55,098 bases of DNA from an uncultured bacterium (GTDB lineage: Bacteria > Verrucomicrobiota > Kiritimatiellia > CAIKKV01 > CALHGX01): positions 1 to 55,098 of the forward strand of contig CALHGX010000043.1 of NCBI GenBank assembly GCA_938031185.1, in the 5' to 3' direction. The translations under genes were made by a program, and so were the position numbers. Numbering within the stretch: position 1 is the first letter of the stretch; the number at the start of each line of letters is the position of its first letter. The notes beneath the pieces were generated by a model. It was not told where the DNA came from, made no database searches, and saw only the letters and a program-made list of their open reading frames with translations. Shown one piece after another: positions 24,333 to 32,287 of this stretch.

Positions 24333-25663
24333 TGGTCGCCTCCGCCAATCAAACCACCGCGCGCCGGCACGCGGGCTCTTGGTATGGGTCGCTGCCAGCA
24401 TTGCTTTGGATCGCCTTGTGGTTCAGCATCAACACCGGACCCCATATGCTCCGCCGTCCTCCCGCGAACTGGCTGCAGGCCGCCCATGCGGCGCGCGCCG
24501 CGCTGCCGCTGGTGGTGCTGATTCTGGCGGGACTGGCCGCCCAAACACGCCGCCGCGCGCCCTGGATCGCACCCAGCCTGCGCCTGTGGACCGTATACGG
24601 CCTGCTCGGCCTGGCCGCCGGCCTCATGTGGCCCTCGTCGTTGCGCCGTCCCGATCTCTTTTCCCCGGTCTATTGGGCCCTCGCCTACCTGGCCGTGCCC
24701 GCCGCCGCCCGTCTGTTCTTGAACGATCCCGACGGCCTGACCCAGGTTTCGCGACTGAATCGCTTGAGCTGGATCATCAGCACGCTTTTCTTCGTGACGC
24801 TGGTGCTCATGGCCCGTGGCGCCTTGATTGAAGGACGGGGACTGGAAGCTTCGGGCTACGGCGTGACGAGCCGCGTGACGTCGGTGGCCGGCATGCCGAT
24901 GTCCCGCGCTTCGGGTGTGGCGCGCTTCGCCGCGGTGCCGGGGATTCTGGCCTTTGTCATGGTGTGCAAGCGGCGCGGCGCCGGCCGCTGGCTCTGGACC
25001 ATCCCTCTGGCGGCCAGCCTTGCCATCGTCTACGTGATGCAATCGCGCGGGGCCACGGTGAGCATGTTGGCGGCCATGCTGTTTGCCTTGTTCGCCGGCG
25101 GTCCTCAACGCCGACATCTTGGCGTCTTTCTTGTCCTTGGCCTGGCGCTGGCGCTGGGATTCAACCTGATTCCCCAGGAAATCATGGATCACCTGCTGCG
25201 CCGCGAAACCGTGGCGCGGGCGGGACTGCTCACCGGCCGGCACCGGGCCTGGCAGGCGGCCATCGGGCCCATTCTTCAGTCGCCGATCTGGGGTTGGGGA
25301 TTTCAGGCGGACCGCCTGCTCATCGCCGAGCACGTTCACAACACCCACCTCTACGCCTTGCTGACCGCCGGCCTCGTGGGCGGCGGCGCCTTCATGCTGG
25401 GGTACTGGAAGGCTTGGACCGCTCTCTTTGACGTCCTGTCTTCCGGCATCGCCCGCCGGCTGGGGCAGGAAATGGTGTTGCTGCAGGCCGGCGGCGTCCT
25501 GACGTTCTTCACTGTGCGCAGCATGACCGAGGTCTGCGGCAGCATGTTCGGCGTTGACTTCATGCTGCTTCTGCCCGCTGTCGCCTACCTGGAAACACTC
25601 CAACGCGAGACGCGTTGCGCCGTGGGTTCCCACGCCGTCCATCCCAAAGGAACCAGCCGATGA
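24329..25663 (+). CDS. Wzy/O-antigen ligase-like polymerase
   Basis: This 444-residue integral membrane protein has about ten to eleven predicted helices. The long loop before the last helices reads LTGRHRAWQAAIGPILQSPI, then WGWGFQADRLL and EHVHNTHLYALLTAGLVGG. This is the GxGxxxD...HxHN pattern of the O-antigen ligase/Wzy_C family. It most likely polymerises repeat units, while the larger 17741 protein may be the ligase, or the reverse; sequence alone does not decide. It overlaps both neighbours by 4 nt. Confidence 0.82.
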   Translation: MMVASANQTTARRHAGSWYGSLPALLWIALWFSINTGPHMLRRPPANWLQAAHAARAALPLVVLILAGLAAQTRRRAPWIAPSLRLWTVYGLLGLAAGLMWPSSLRRPDLFSPVYWALAYLAVPAAARLFLNDPDGLTQVSRLNRLSWIISTLFFVTLVLMARGALIEGRGLEASGYGVTSRVTSVAGMPMSRASGVARFAAVPGILAFVMVCKRRGAGRWLWTIPLAASLAIVYVMQSRGATVSMLAAMLFALFAGGPQRRHLGVFLVLGLALALGFNLIPQEIMDHLLRRETVARAGLLTGRHRAWQAAIGPILQSPIWGWGFQADRLLIAEHVHNTHLYALLTAGLVGGGAFMLGYWKAWTALFDVLSSGIARRLGQEMVLLQAGGVLTFFTVRSMTEVCGSMFGVDFMLLLPAVAYLETLQRETRCAVGSHAVHPKGTSR

Positions 25664-26460
25664 CCGACACCGATTTTCCGTCTGTGTGCGTGCTGGGCTC
25701 CCGCGTCCATCTGCCGACGCGGGAACAGGCGCTGAACCTCATCGAGTCGTGGATTCGCGCCCGCGACCCCTGCCGGCAGGTGGTCGTCACCGGCTTCCAC
25801 GGTCTGTGGGAGGCGCACAAGGATCCGGAATTGAAGGAAGCGTTGAACGCCGCCGCCCTCTGGGTTCCCGACGGCATCGCCCCGGTGTGGGTCGCGCGCC
25901 TGCGGGGCCATCGCCACGTACAGCGGCTCCCCGGCGCCGAGCTCATGACCGCCTTCCTGGAGCGGGCCGACCGGCAGGGCTATTCGAGTTTCTTTTTCGG
26001 CGACACGCCGGAACAACTGGCCGCCCTTCGCGCGGCCGTCGAGCGCCGCTATCCCGGCCACCGCGTGGCGGGCTTGGTTTCCCCGCCTTTCCGTCCACCG
26101 ACGGCAGAGGAAGACGCCGAACACGTCCGATTGATCAACGAATCGGGTGCGGACATCCTCTGGGTCGGACTTGGCACGCCGAAGCAGGACCGCTGGATCG
26201 CCGCGCATCTCGCCCGTCTGCACGTGCCGGTAGCCGCGGGCGTGGGCGCGGCCTTCGGCTTCCTCAGCGGCGCCACACCCCGCGCGCCGGCGTGGATGGG
26301 CCGCGCAGGGCTGGAATGGGCGTGGCGTCTCCTGCGGGAGCCGCGCAAGTGCTGGCGGCGCAGCCTGATAGAAGGCCCTTGTTTCCTGTTTCATGTTTTG
26401 CTGGAATTGTGCGGTCTGCGGCAATACGATACGCCTCGGCGTGAACGGAGGCGTTCATGA
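25660..26460 (+). CDS. WecG/TagA/CpsF-family glycosyltransferase
   Basis: This 266-residue protein is typical of GT26 enzymes, which add the second sugar to an undecaprenyl-diphosphate-linked sugar. Landmarks are VVTGFHGLWEAHKDPELKEA, WVPDGIAPVWVARLRG, then YSSFFFGDTPEQ and the family signature LWVGLGTPKQDRWIAAH, ending with AGVGAAFGFLSGATPRAP. The C-terminal arginine-rich tail would help membrane association. It is placed directly before the WecA-type transferase, with an ATGA overlap, which fits the order of action (initiating transferase, then this enzyme). Confidence 0.93.
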   Translation: MTDTDFPSVCVLGSRVHLPTREQALNLIESWIRARDPCRQVVVTGFHGLWEAHKDPELKEALNAAALWVPDGIAPVWVARLRGHRHVQRLPGAELMTAFLERADRQGYSSFFFGDTPEQLAALRAAVERRYPGHRVAGLVSPPFRPPTAEEDAEHVRLINESGADILWVGLGTPKQDRWIAAHLARLHVPVAAGVGAAFGFLSGATPRAPAWMGRAGLEWAWRLLREPRKCWRRSLIEGPCFLFHVLLELCGLRQYDTPRRERRRS

Positions 26461-28469
26461 GCACCGGCTGGCCCTTTGACTTTCTTCTGAAGTACGTTTT
26501 CGTCTTCCTGGCCTCCTTCCTCACGGCATTCCTGTTCACCCCGGCCATGAAACGACTGGGCTCCGCATGGGGGCTGGTGGATCAGCCGGGCGGGCGCCAC
26601 CTTCACAAGCGCCCCGTCCCACGCTCGGGGGGGCCGGCCCTGTTTCTGGCATTTCACGTCGGCTGCGCCGCCGTTTTCCTCATCGAATGGCTGCCGTTTC
26701 AGGGCGACCTCACGCTGAATTGGTGGATGCGCTTCCTCGCGATCTCATCCATGCTCTTGGTCCTAGGACTGATTGACGACCGCTGGTCCCTGCGGCCGTG
26801 GATAAAACTCGGGGGACAGGCCGCGGTTGCAGGGCTCGCGTTTGCGTTGGATATGCGCGTCGGCAAGATTCTCGGCTTCAGCCTGCCTTTGCCGCTGGAC
26901 GCCGCCCTCACGATCTTCTGGTTCCTGGCCATCATCAACGCCTTCAATCTGATTGATGGGCTCGACGGACTGGCAACCGGACTGGCCGTGATCGCGGCCG
27001 TGGGGCTGGCAGGCTCTTTTCTTTTCCGCCACATGCCCGGCGACGCCCTGGTCCTGCTGGGATTGATCGGCGGCGGACTGGCCTTCCTGCGCCACAATTT
27101 CTACCCCGCCGGCATTTTCCTCGGCGATTCCGGCAGCATGTTTCTCGGGCTAACGCTGGCCGCCGTCCCCATCAGCACCTCGGCCAAAGGCGCGGCACTC
27201 ACCGCCATCTTTGTCCCGTTGCTTGCGGTGGGCGTTCCGATGTTCGATACGTTTCTAGCCGTCTGGCGGCGCACGGCCCGAAGAATTGGCGCGCGACTCT
27301 CCGAGGAAAACGGGTCTTCCGGCACCGCTGTGCGGGTATTCGAAGGCGACCTCGACCACCTGCATCATCGCCTGCTACGGGAAGGGCTGTCCCAGCGTGG
27401 CGTGGCCTTCTGGCTCTACGGCGCAGCCGCGGCCCTCGTGGCCGTGGGCCTGCTCAGCATGATCTACCGATCCTACGCGCACGGCATCTATCTGCTGGCG
27501 TTCATCGCCGCCTCCTACGTCGTGGTACGGCATCTGGCCTATGTCGAATTATGGGACAGTGGCGTGGCCCTGATCAACGGCCTTCGCAAACCGCGGCCGC
27601 AACGCACGGTCGCGGCGCTGTTGCCCCTGCTCGACCTAGCGCTTCTCGCCGGCGCGCTCTGGGTGGCCACGCGGTTGACCACGCCGCCCCTCACCGCGAG
27701 AGAGTTCAAACTCTTTTGGTTCGATCAACTCCTTTTCTGGGTGGGCGTGCCCTTCCTGGCCCTCTTCGCGGTGCGCGCCTACAGCCGCATCTGGCGTCTG
27801 GCGCGCGTTTCCGAATTTGTCCTGGTCTTGTTCGCGTTGACCGGCGGCATCCTCGCGGCCGCCGCCATGACGATTCTCACCGGCCTGCCGCATCGGCCCA
27901 TGGACCTGGCCGTACTCAATCTCGGCGCCGCCCACGACGAGACGGTCGTCATCCAATGGCCCATGCCCAAGGGCCTGGCGCTTCAGACCCTCCTTCACCT
28001 AGGGCTGTCCATCACGCTCATCGTCGGCATCCGTCTGCTGCCAAAGCTCGTCGTGGATGCCATGGCCTGGGCTCCGGATGCGGCGCGGCATTCGAAAGGG
28101 CGTCAAGATGCTTCCCTGCGCACGATCGTTTACGGCGCTGGAGATCGGGCCACGCTTTTTCTTCAGCGGCAGGCCGTGGCGGCCGCCGGCCGCGAACAGC
28201 GTGCGCGAGTTGTCGGCCTGCTGGATGACGATCCGAACCTTTGGGGCATGCTGGTCTACGGCCAGCGAGTGCTGGGCGGACGGCAGCACCTTGAACGCGT
28301 CATCGAGTCGCAAAAGGCGCAGCAAATCGTCATCGCCGCCCCCCTCGATCCCGATGCACGCCGCGCCGCCTTGGAAGCGGCCCGACGCCACGACATTCCC
28401 GTCTGGGAATGGCGCGTGGCGCTCTTCCCCGTTCAGGTTCAGGCCGCCGAACCGCCACCGCCGGCCTGA
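26457..28469 (+). CDS. WecA-type phosphoglycosyltransferase fused to a CapD/FlaA1-like N-terminal half
   Basis: The 670-residue protein has two parts. Residues 1 to about 330 form a WecA/TagO-type polyisoprenyl-phosphate sugar-1-phosphate transferase, which starts the repeat unit. Its motifs are LVDQPGGRHLHKRPVPRSGG, NAFNLIDGLDGLATG, FLGDSGSMFLGL and DLDHLHHRLLREGLSQR. Residues about 380-540 add four more membrane helices, and about 555-650 form a Rossmann-like domain (TIVYGAGDRATLF, then RVVGLLDDDPNLWGMLVYG). This second half matches the N-terminal half of CapD/FlaA1-like nucleotide-sugar dehydratases, without the catalytic SDR domain. It is the last gene of the operon and overlaps the convergent gene on the minus strand by 31 nt. 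Confidence 0.88.
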   Translation: MSTGWPFDFLLKYVFVFLASFLTAFLFTPAMKRLGSAWGLVDQPGGRHLHKRPVPRSGGPALFLAFHVGCAAVFLIEWLPFQGDLTLNWWMRFLAISSMLLVLGLIDDRWSLRPWIKLGGQAAVAGLAFALDMRVGKILGFSLPLPLDAALTIFWFLAIINAFNLIDGLDGLATGLAVIAAVGLAGSFLFRHMPGDALVLLGLIGGGLAFLRHNFYPAGIFLGDSGSMFLGLTLAAVPISTSAKGAALTAIFVPLLAVGVPMFDTFLAVWRRTARRIGARLSEENGSSGTAVRVFEGDLDHLHHRLLREGLSQRGVAFWLYGAAAALVAVGLLSMIYRSYAHGIYLLAFIAASYVVVRHLAYVELWDSGVALINGLRKPRPQRTVAALLPLLDLALLAGALWVATRLTTPPLTAREFKLFWFDQLLFWVGVPFLALFAVRAYSRIWRLARVSEFVLVLFALTGGILAAAAMTILTGLPHRPMDLAVLNLGAAHDETVVIQWPMPKGLALQTLLHLGLSITLIVGIRLLPKLVVDAMAWAPDAARHSKGRQDASLRTIVYGAGDRATLFLQRQAVAAAGREQRARVVGLLDDDPNLWGMLVYGQRVLGGRQHLERVIESQKAQQIVIAAPLDPDARRAALEAARRHDIPVWEWRVALFPVQVQAAEPPPPA

Positions 28470-29629
28470 GCCCGCGTTCGCCGCCTCGTCAGAGCCCATG
28501 CCAGCCGCAGGGGCCGCAAGACGTAATACAGAGGATACAACGCCGCGGGCAGGGCGATCAACCGCCACTCCGCCACGCTGGGGACAAGAATCTGCCGCCG
28601 CCAATAGCGCACCGATTCGAGCCGGTGATCGAACGACCGACCCACAAACCACCATATCGCCGCCGGTCGCATTTCCTCCATCGAAGCGGACGTCAGCCGA
28701 TCCGCCGCCTCCGCCGCCAACCGCACCGCCTGTGCGTCCTGCTTCGCGTCGGCCATCGCGCCTTCCGGCAGCGCCGCGCCGAGAAGCGCATTCGCCAGCA
28801 AGAGCCCTGTCCGAAGCATCCGCGCGCCGCCGGTGCGTCGTGCTTCGGCCGCTACGCTCTCCAGGTCTGGGCCAACATCGGAAACCAGAAAGGCCGAAAG
28901 GTCCGCAACGAGGCTCAACCGGTCCCACGCGTGTTCCGCACCGTGCGCGCACAGCATCCGCAACGTGTCTTCCGGAGACGTTGTCCGAACGCGCCGCCCG
29001 TCCAGCTCAACCGTAATCGCTCGATCGAGCCAGCCCGCAGGATCAAGCAGCGGATATTCAGCGTGCGAAACCACCGCCGTGTTAAGATGCACGTGCACGG
29101 CCTTCTCCTGCCGGACGAATTTCCACTCCCGCCCCGACCGCAGGTAGGCGTTGATCTGCCTCGCGCTCAAAGGGGCCTGGAGACGATACCCCTCCGCCTC
29201 CATCACTCCCACCGCCGCGGGAATGTCGGCGGGCCGCGCCAGCAGATCCAGATCCACAAACTCGCGGCGCGTGGTTTCGCCGTACGCCAGCCGGGCCAGC
29301 GCTGGCCCCTTGATCACCGCCGCCTCGATGCCGGCCCGCTCAAGCGCCTCCAGAATTCGCAGCAGTTCCCCGGTCAATTGGGCGGCGCGCCCGGCATGCA
29401 GGAGCGCCAGCCGCCGTAATCGCTCGCCGGTCTCGGGATGAGGACAAATGTCCCGCAGCCGCCGATGCGCCGCGATGGTCAGGCCATGCCAGACCATCCG
29501 ATCGGCCAGCGCAGGCCAGTCTTCGATCGCCGGCGCCACCCGCCGCAACGGCGCCTCGACGTCTTCCGCCGGCGGCCGCGCGCACAGGAGAAGGACTTCT
29601 GTTGCCGGTGTCCGGACTTTGAAGTTCAT
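28439..29629 (-). CDS. Nucleotidyltransferase-family protein (NTP_transf_5 type)
   Basis: This 396-residue protein resembles the nucleotidyltransferase-fold family found near polysaccharide and modified-peptide genes. Motifs are GIEAAVIKGPALARLAYGE followed by REFVDLDLLARP, which supplies the DxD metal-binding pair, and later HVHLNTAVVSH. A C-terminal helical region (YPLYYVLRPLRLAWAL) may touch the membrane. The ATG at 29629 is used; a longer frame runs upstream into the gap. Its substrate is unknown. It is the last gene of the minus-strand run and its 3' end overlaps the polysaccharide operon, so it may belong functionally to either side. Confidence 0.72.
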   Translation of the reverse strand: MNFKVRTPATEVLLLCARPPAEDVEAPLRRVAPAIEDWPALADRMVWHGLTIAAHRRLRDICPHPETGERLRRLALLHAGRAAQLTGELLRILEALERAGIEAAVIKGPALARLAYGETTRREFVDLDLLARPADIPAAVGVMEAEGYRLQAPLSARQINAYLRSGREWKFVRQEKAVHVHLNTAVVSHAEYPLLDPAGWLDRAITVELDGRRVRTTSPEDTLRMLCAHGAEHAWDRLSLVADLSAFLVSDVGPDLESVAAEARRTGGARMLRTGLLLANALLGAALPEGAMADAKQDAQAVRLAAEAADRLTSASMEEMRPAAIWWFVGRSFDHRLESVRYWRRQILVPSVAEWRLIALPAALYPLYYVLRPLRLAWALTRRRTRAQAGGGGSAA

Positions 29630-29676
29630 CCCAACTCTTGCGACGGGCTCGAACGCGGCGGGGGCGGAGCGCGCCG

Positions 29677-30690
29677 CTATTTGAACACCTCGTTCGCCAG
29701 CGCCTCCCCCGCGCGGGTGCCGACCCCGCCGGTGAACGCGCCCGTGGCCGCCGTGATGGTGGCACCGACGATGTTCTTCAGGCGGCTGCTCCAACTGTTC
29801 TGTCGCTGCACAGCCGCCTCTTTTTCCGCCGCCGCCAGCTTCTCCGCATGACGCTTGAGCGATTCCGCCTCGGCCTGCGCCGCCGCCGTCTTCTTCGCCG
29901 CGTACTCCTGCTCCGCCGCCTGCCGTTCCGCCGCCACCTGCGCCATGCCCGCCTGAGCCTCCTTCAACGCCCGCGCGCGACGTTCGCGCCGCAAGGAATC
30001 AAAGCTGTCCAGCGGGCCGGCGCTCTCGCCCTCTTCGTCCGTCTGTAGTTCCGGCAGAGGCGCTTCGGCTTCAGCCAGCGGATTTACGGCGCGGGCCGGC
30101 GCGCGAGCGGCGGCAGGAGGCATTGCAGCCTCCTGTTCCTCCGGCGCCTCCCGCGCGAGCCACACCTCGAGGGCCGGCACATCATCCCGCTGCGCCCGCA
30201 AATCGCGCCATGTCTGGACGTCCGCCAGCCATTTCGATGCCGATTCGATTTCCTGGCGCAGCAGGGCGTTCACCGCCGCCTTGCGCAACCCAGCATAATC
30301 GGCGGGTGGCGGCGTCCGCCGGATTGCGGCGGCCAGCGCCGCAAGATACGCCGCGTCCTTCCGCTCTTCCGCCGCGGTGAATTCCGAGACGAATTCCTCA
30401 AACCGCGTCCGCGCTTCTTCCCCAAAACGCCGCTCCAGTTCACGGCGAATGGCGACCACCTGACCAGCGGACCACTCATTCAGCGCGCGGCCTATGGCCT
30501 CGGCATCAGCGGGCGTCGCCCCTTCGGCCAGCGCCTTGCCCTGCGCCGGAATTTCACGGGTCAGCATGTAATGACAATAGGCCTTGAGCAGCAACGCTTC
30601 GTCCCCCAGCTGGGGCGCCTGCCCGCCGCAAAGCACCGGCGCCAACGCCAACCCGATGACCGCCCATCCCGTCCATCGCCTCGTCATCAT
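29677..30690 (-). CDS. Secreted coiled-coil protein sharing a C-terminal motif with the giant protein
   Basis: This 337-residue protein starts MMTRRWTGWAVIGLALAPVL, a signal-like segment. Residues about 25-170 are helical and charged, about 185-220 form an Ala/Pro/Glu linker, and about 225-295 an Ala/Glu/Lys/Arg-rich coiled coil. The last 43 residues read QRQNSWSSRLKNIVGATITA, then a Gly-rich tail ending ANEVFK. The same QNSW-x-S-x-L-x-N pattern followed by a Gly-rich helix occurs in the giant protein of the same cluster (near its residue 1056). No enzyme motif was seen. It could be a periplasmic linker or chaperone for the giant protein; this is inference. Confidence 0.6.
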   Translation of the reverse strand: MMTRRWTGWAVIGLALAPVLCGGQAPQLGDEALLLKAYCHYMLTREIPAQGKALAEGATPADAEAIGRALNEWSAGQVVAIRRELERRFGEEARTRFEEFVSEFTAAEERKDAAYLAALAAAIRRTPPPADYAGLRKAAVNALLRQEIESASKWLADVQTWRDLRAQRDDVPALEVWLAREAPEEQEAAMPPAAARAPARAVNPLAEAEAPLPELQTDEEGESAGPLDSFDSLRRERRARALKEAQAGMAQVAAERQAAEQEYAAKKTAAAQAEAESLKRHAEKLAAAEKEAAVQRQNSWSSRLKNIVGATITAATGAFTGGVGTRAGEALANEVFK

Positions 30691-30714
30691 GCACGCCTCC
30701 CTGGCCGTGAAGGC

Positions 30715-31641
30715 CTATTGCGCCACCGCCCGCAGGTCGATCTTGCCGGGCCCAAGGTTCAAGACCTGCATCTTCAGCCCCGCCGGCGGCGCCAGCACCA
30801 GCCGCTCGGCGAACTCCTCCGGCGGCTCCGCCGTCTCTAGATCGAATACCGCCAGCCCCGCCGTGTAGGAGCGCTGCGTCACGTTGCGCGCCGCTTCATT
30901 CATGCCGCGCAAATGCTCCCGCACGGCCTTGAGTTTCCACATTTGATCCACCCCGCCGACGCTCAACGTCACGCGATGCGGAAACGCGCCGCTCGCGGCG
31001 GCACCGGAACGCTGCCACGCCGCCGTCATCGCCGGTAATAGCGCATCCACACTCTTGGCCGCCGCGGCCTTGAGCGCCTTGGAACTGCCCGCCGCATCGT
31101 CCACGCCGATCACCGAGGCGTCTTCGGAAGCGGTCGCCAGCACCGCGGAGTTGTCGGTTCGGATGGCCTGCAGTGTCACCACCGCCTGATAGGTGCGGAG
31201 GTTGCTCTCCGCAATTCGGCGGGCGGAAGGCTTGGCCACTGCGTCTCCCATGATCACCACGTCCGCCCCGAACTCGAGGCCGAGCACGGCCGCACCGCGC
31301 GCGTCGCCGGCCATCTTTCTCAATTCCTGCTCGCGCTTGATGTTCGAGCGGGCCATGTCCTGGTTGACAACCGTAAAGCCGGCCGCCAGCAGACGATGGG
31401 CCGTCAGCGCCGCCGTTTCCTCCGTCGGAATGGTGCCGAGGCTCTTTTCGTCCACGAGCACCATTACCCGCGGCAGCGCGCCGCCCGCCGGAGCCGCCGC
31501 CGGCTGAACCGCCGCCGGCGGCGCGGGTGTCGTGTCGTATCCGGCCGTCGGCTCCGGCGGACTGGCGCATCCCGCGACGACAGCCAACACCGCCAACCCA
31601 ATCAGCCACTTTTTCCGCGCTTTCTTCTGCTCCTGCCTCAT
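30715..31641 (-). CDS. Lipoprotein with a CsgG/LpoB-like domain
   Basis: This 308-residue lipoprotein has the signal WLIGLAVLAVVAGC. A short Pro/Ala linker leads to a domain with RVMVLVDEKSLG near residue 55, FTVVNQDMARSNIKREQE and GLEFGADVVIMGDAVAK. The alternation of strands and helices, ending in a strand with ADxVIxG, is the pattern seen in CsgG/LpoB/FlgT-like proteins. A second, C-terminal domain (DQMWKLKAVREHLRGM and onward) may be a repeat of a mixed alpha/beta unit. It differs clearly from the two closer CsgG-like paralogs of the cluster. The ATG at 31641 is preferred because an in-frame longer start lacks a plausible signal. Confidence 0.6.
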   Translation of the reverse strand: MRQEQKKARKKWLIGLAVLAVVAGCASPPEPTAGYDTTPAPPAAVQPAAAPAGGALPRVMVLVDEKSLGTIPTEETAALTAHRLLAAGFTVVNQDMARSNIKREQELRKMAGDARGAAVLGLEFGADVVIMGDAVAKPSARRIAESNLRTYQAVVTLQAIRTDNSAVLATASEDASVIGVDDAAGSSKALKAAAAKSVDALLPAMTAAWQRSGAAASGAFPHRVTLSVGGVDQMWKLKAVREHLRGMNEAARNVTQRSYTAGLAVFDLETAEPPEEFAERLVLAPPAGLKMQVLNLGPGKIDLRAVAQ

Positions 31642-31708
31642 CGTAATCCCCCGTTCGCTTCCCCGGACGTGCCGGGCCGCGTGATCGCGGACTTTTCGAA
31701 ATCCAGGC

Positions 31709-32287
31709 TTACCGCGTGGCCTTGTAAACCGCCGCCACCATGTCGTGCACGACGGCCCGGGCATGTTCCGGCAGCGTCACCCGACTGTCTTGCGCCCGCC
31801 TGGCCAGATCCACGCTCCAGATGATCTTGCCGGAAACGCAATCTATCAGCCGCGCGCTGATGCCCACCACAGGATATGTCCGACCGCCGCGCGCCGTGTT
31901 CTCATATTCCGACACCGTGCCGACGATCACACCATCCGCCCCCAACATCTGGCCCACTTCCGCGGCCCGCGAGGCGGAGAGCCCCGCCAGCGCCAGTTCC
32001 GCCTCGCCCAGCACATTTGCCATCTGACCGCGTTCAACCAGTTCGTAACGACCGGACCGGAGGATTTCCGTAATAAATACATCCGCCACGGACGCGCCGA
32101 TCAGTTCCGTTGGCGCCTTGAGCGGCAACACCGCCACTTTCCGGATCGAACGATGCTCGGGCGCCACATACACGTTGGCGCCGTCGCCCGCGCCGGCGAA
32201 GTGCTGCCCGGAGGGGGACGCGCATCCCGCCACCACTGCCGCCAGCCCCGTCAAAATCATCCGCCTCATCGTTTGACCGGTTCGCAT
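31709..32287 (-). CDS. CsgG-like lipoprotein (short form)
   Basis: This 192-residue lipoprotein has the lipobox in ILTGLAAVVAGC. It carries one CsgG-type domain: NVYVAPEHRSIRKVAVLPL, VFITEILRSGRYELVERGQ, MANVLGEAELALAGLS, MLGADGVIVGTVSEYEN and SGKIIWSVDLARRAQDS. CsgG proteins build the outer-membrane pore for curli secretion; many short relatives serve other envelope jobs, so a secretion role is only possible. The ATG at 32287 is preceded by AGGGAG and overlaps the end of the URO-D-family gene by 22 nt, so the two are translationally linked. It is very similar to the N-terminal domain of the protein encoded at 38416-40914. Confidence 0.82.
   Translation of the reverse strand: MRTGQTMRRMILTGLAAVVAGCASPSGQHFAGAGDGANVYVAPEHRSIRKVAVLPLKAPTELIGASVADVFITEILRSGRYELVERGQMANVLGEAELALAGLSASRAAEVGQMLGADGVIVGTVSEYENTARGGRTYPVVGISARLIDCVSGKIIWSVDLARRAQDSRVTLPEHARAVVHDMVAAVYKATR

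Noticed and set aside
24287-25642. 451-residue minus-strand frame opposite the Wzy-like gene
   Set aside because: His/Gln/Gly/Arg-rich shadow of a hydrophobic gene; no motif and no signal or domain.
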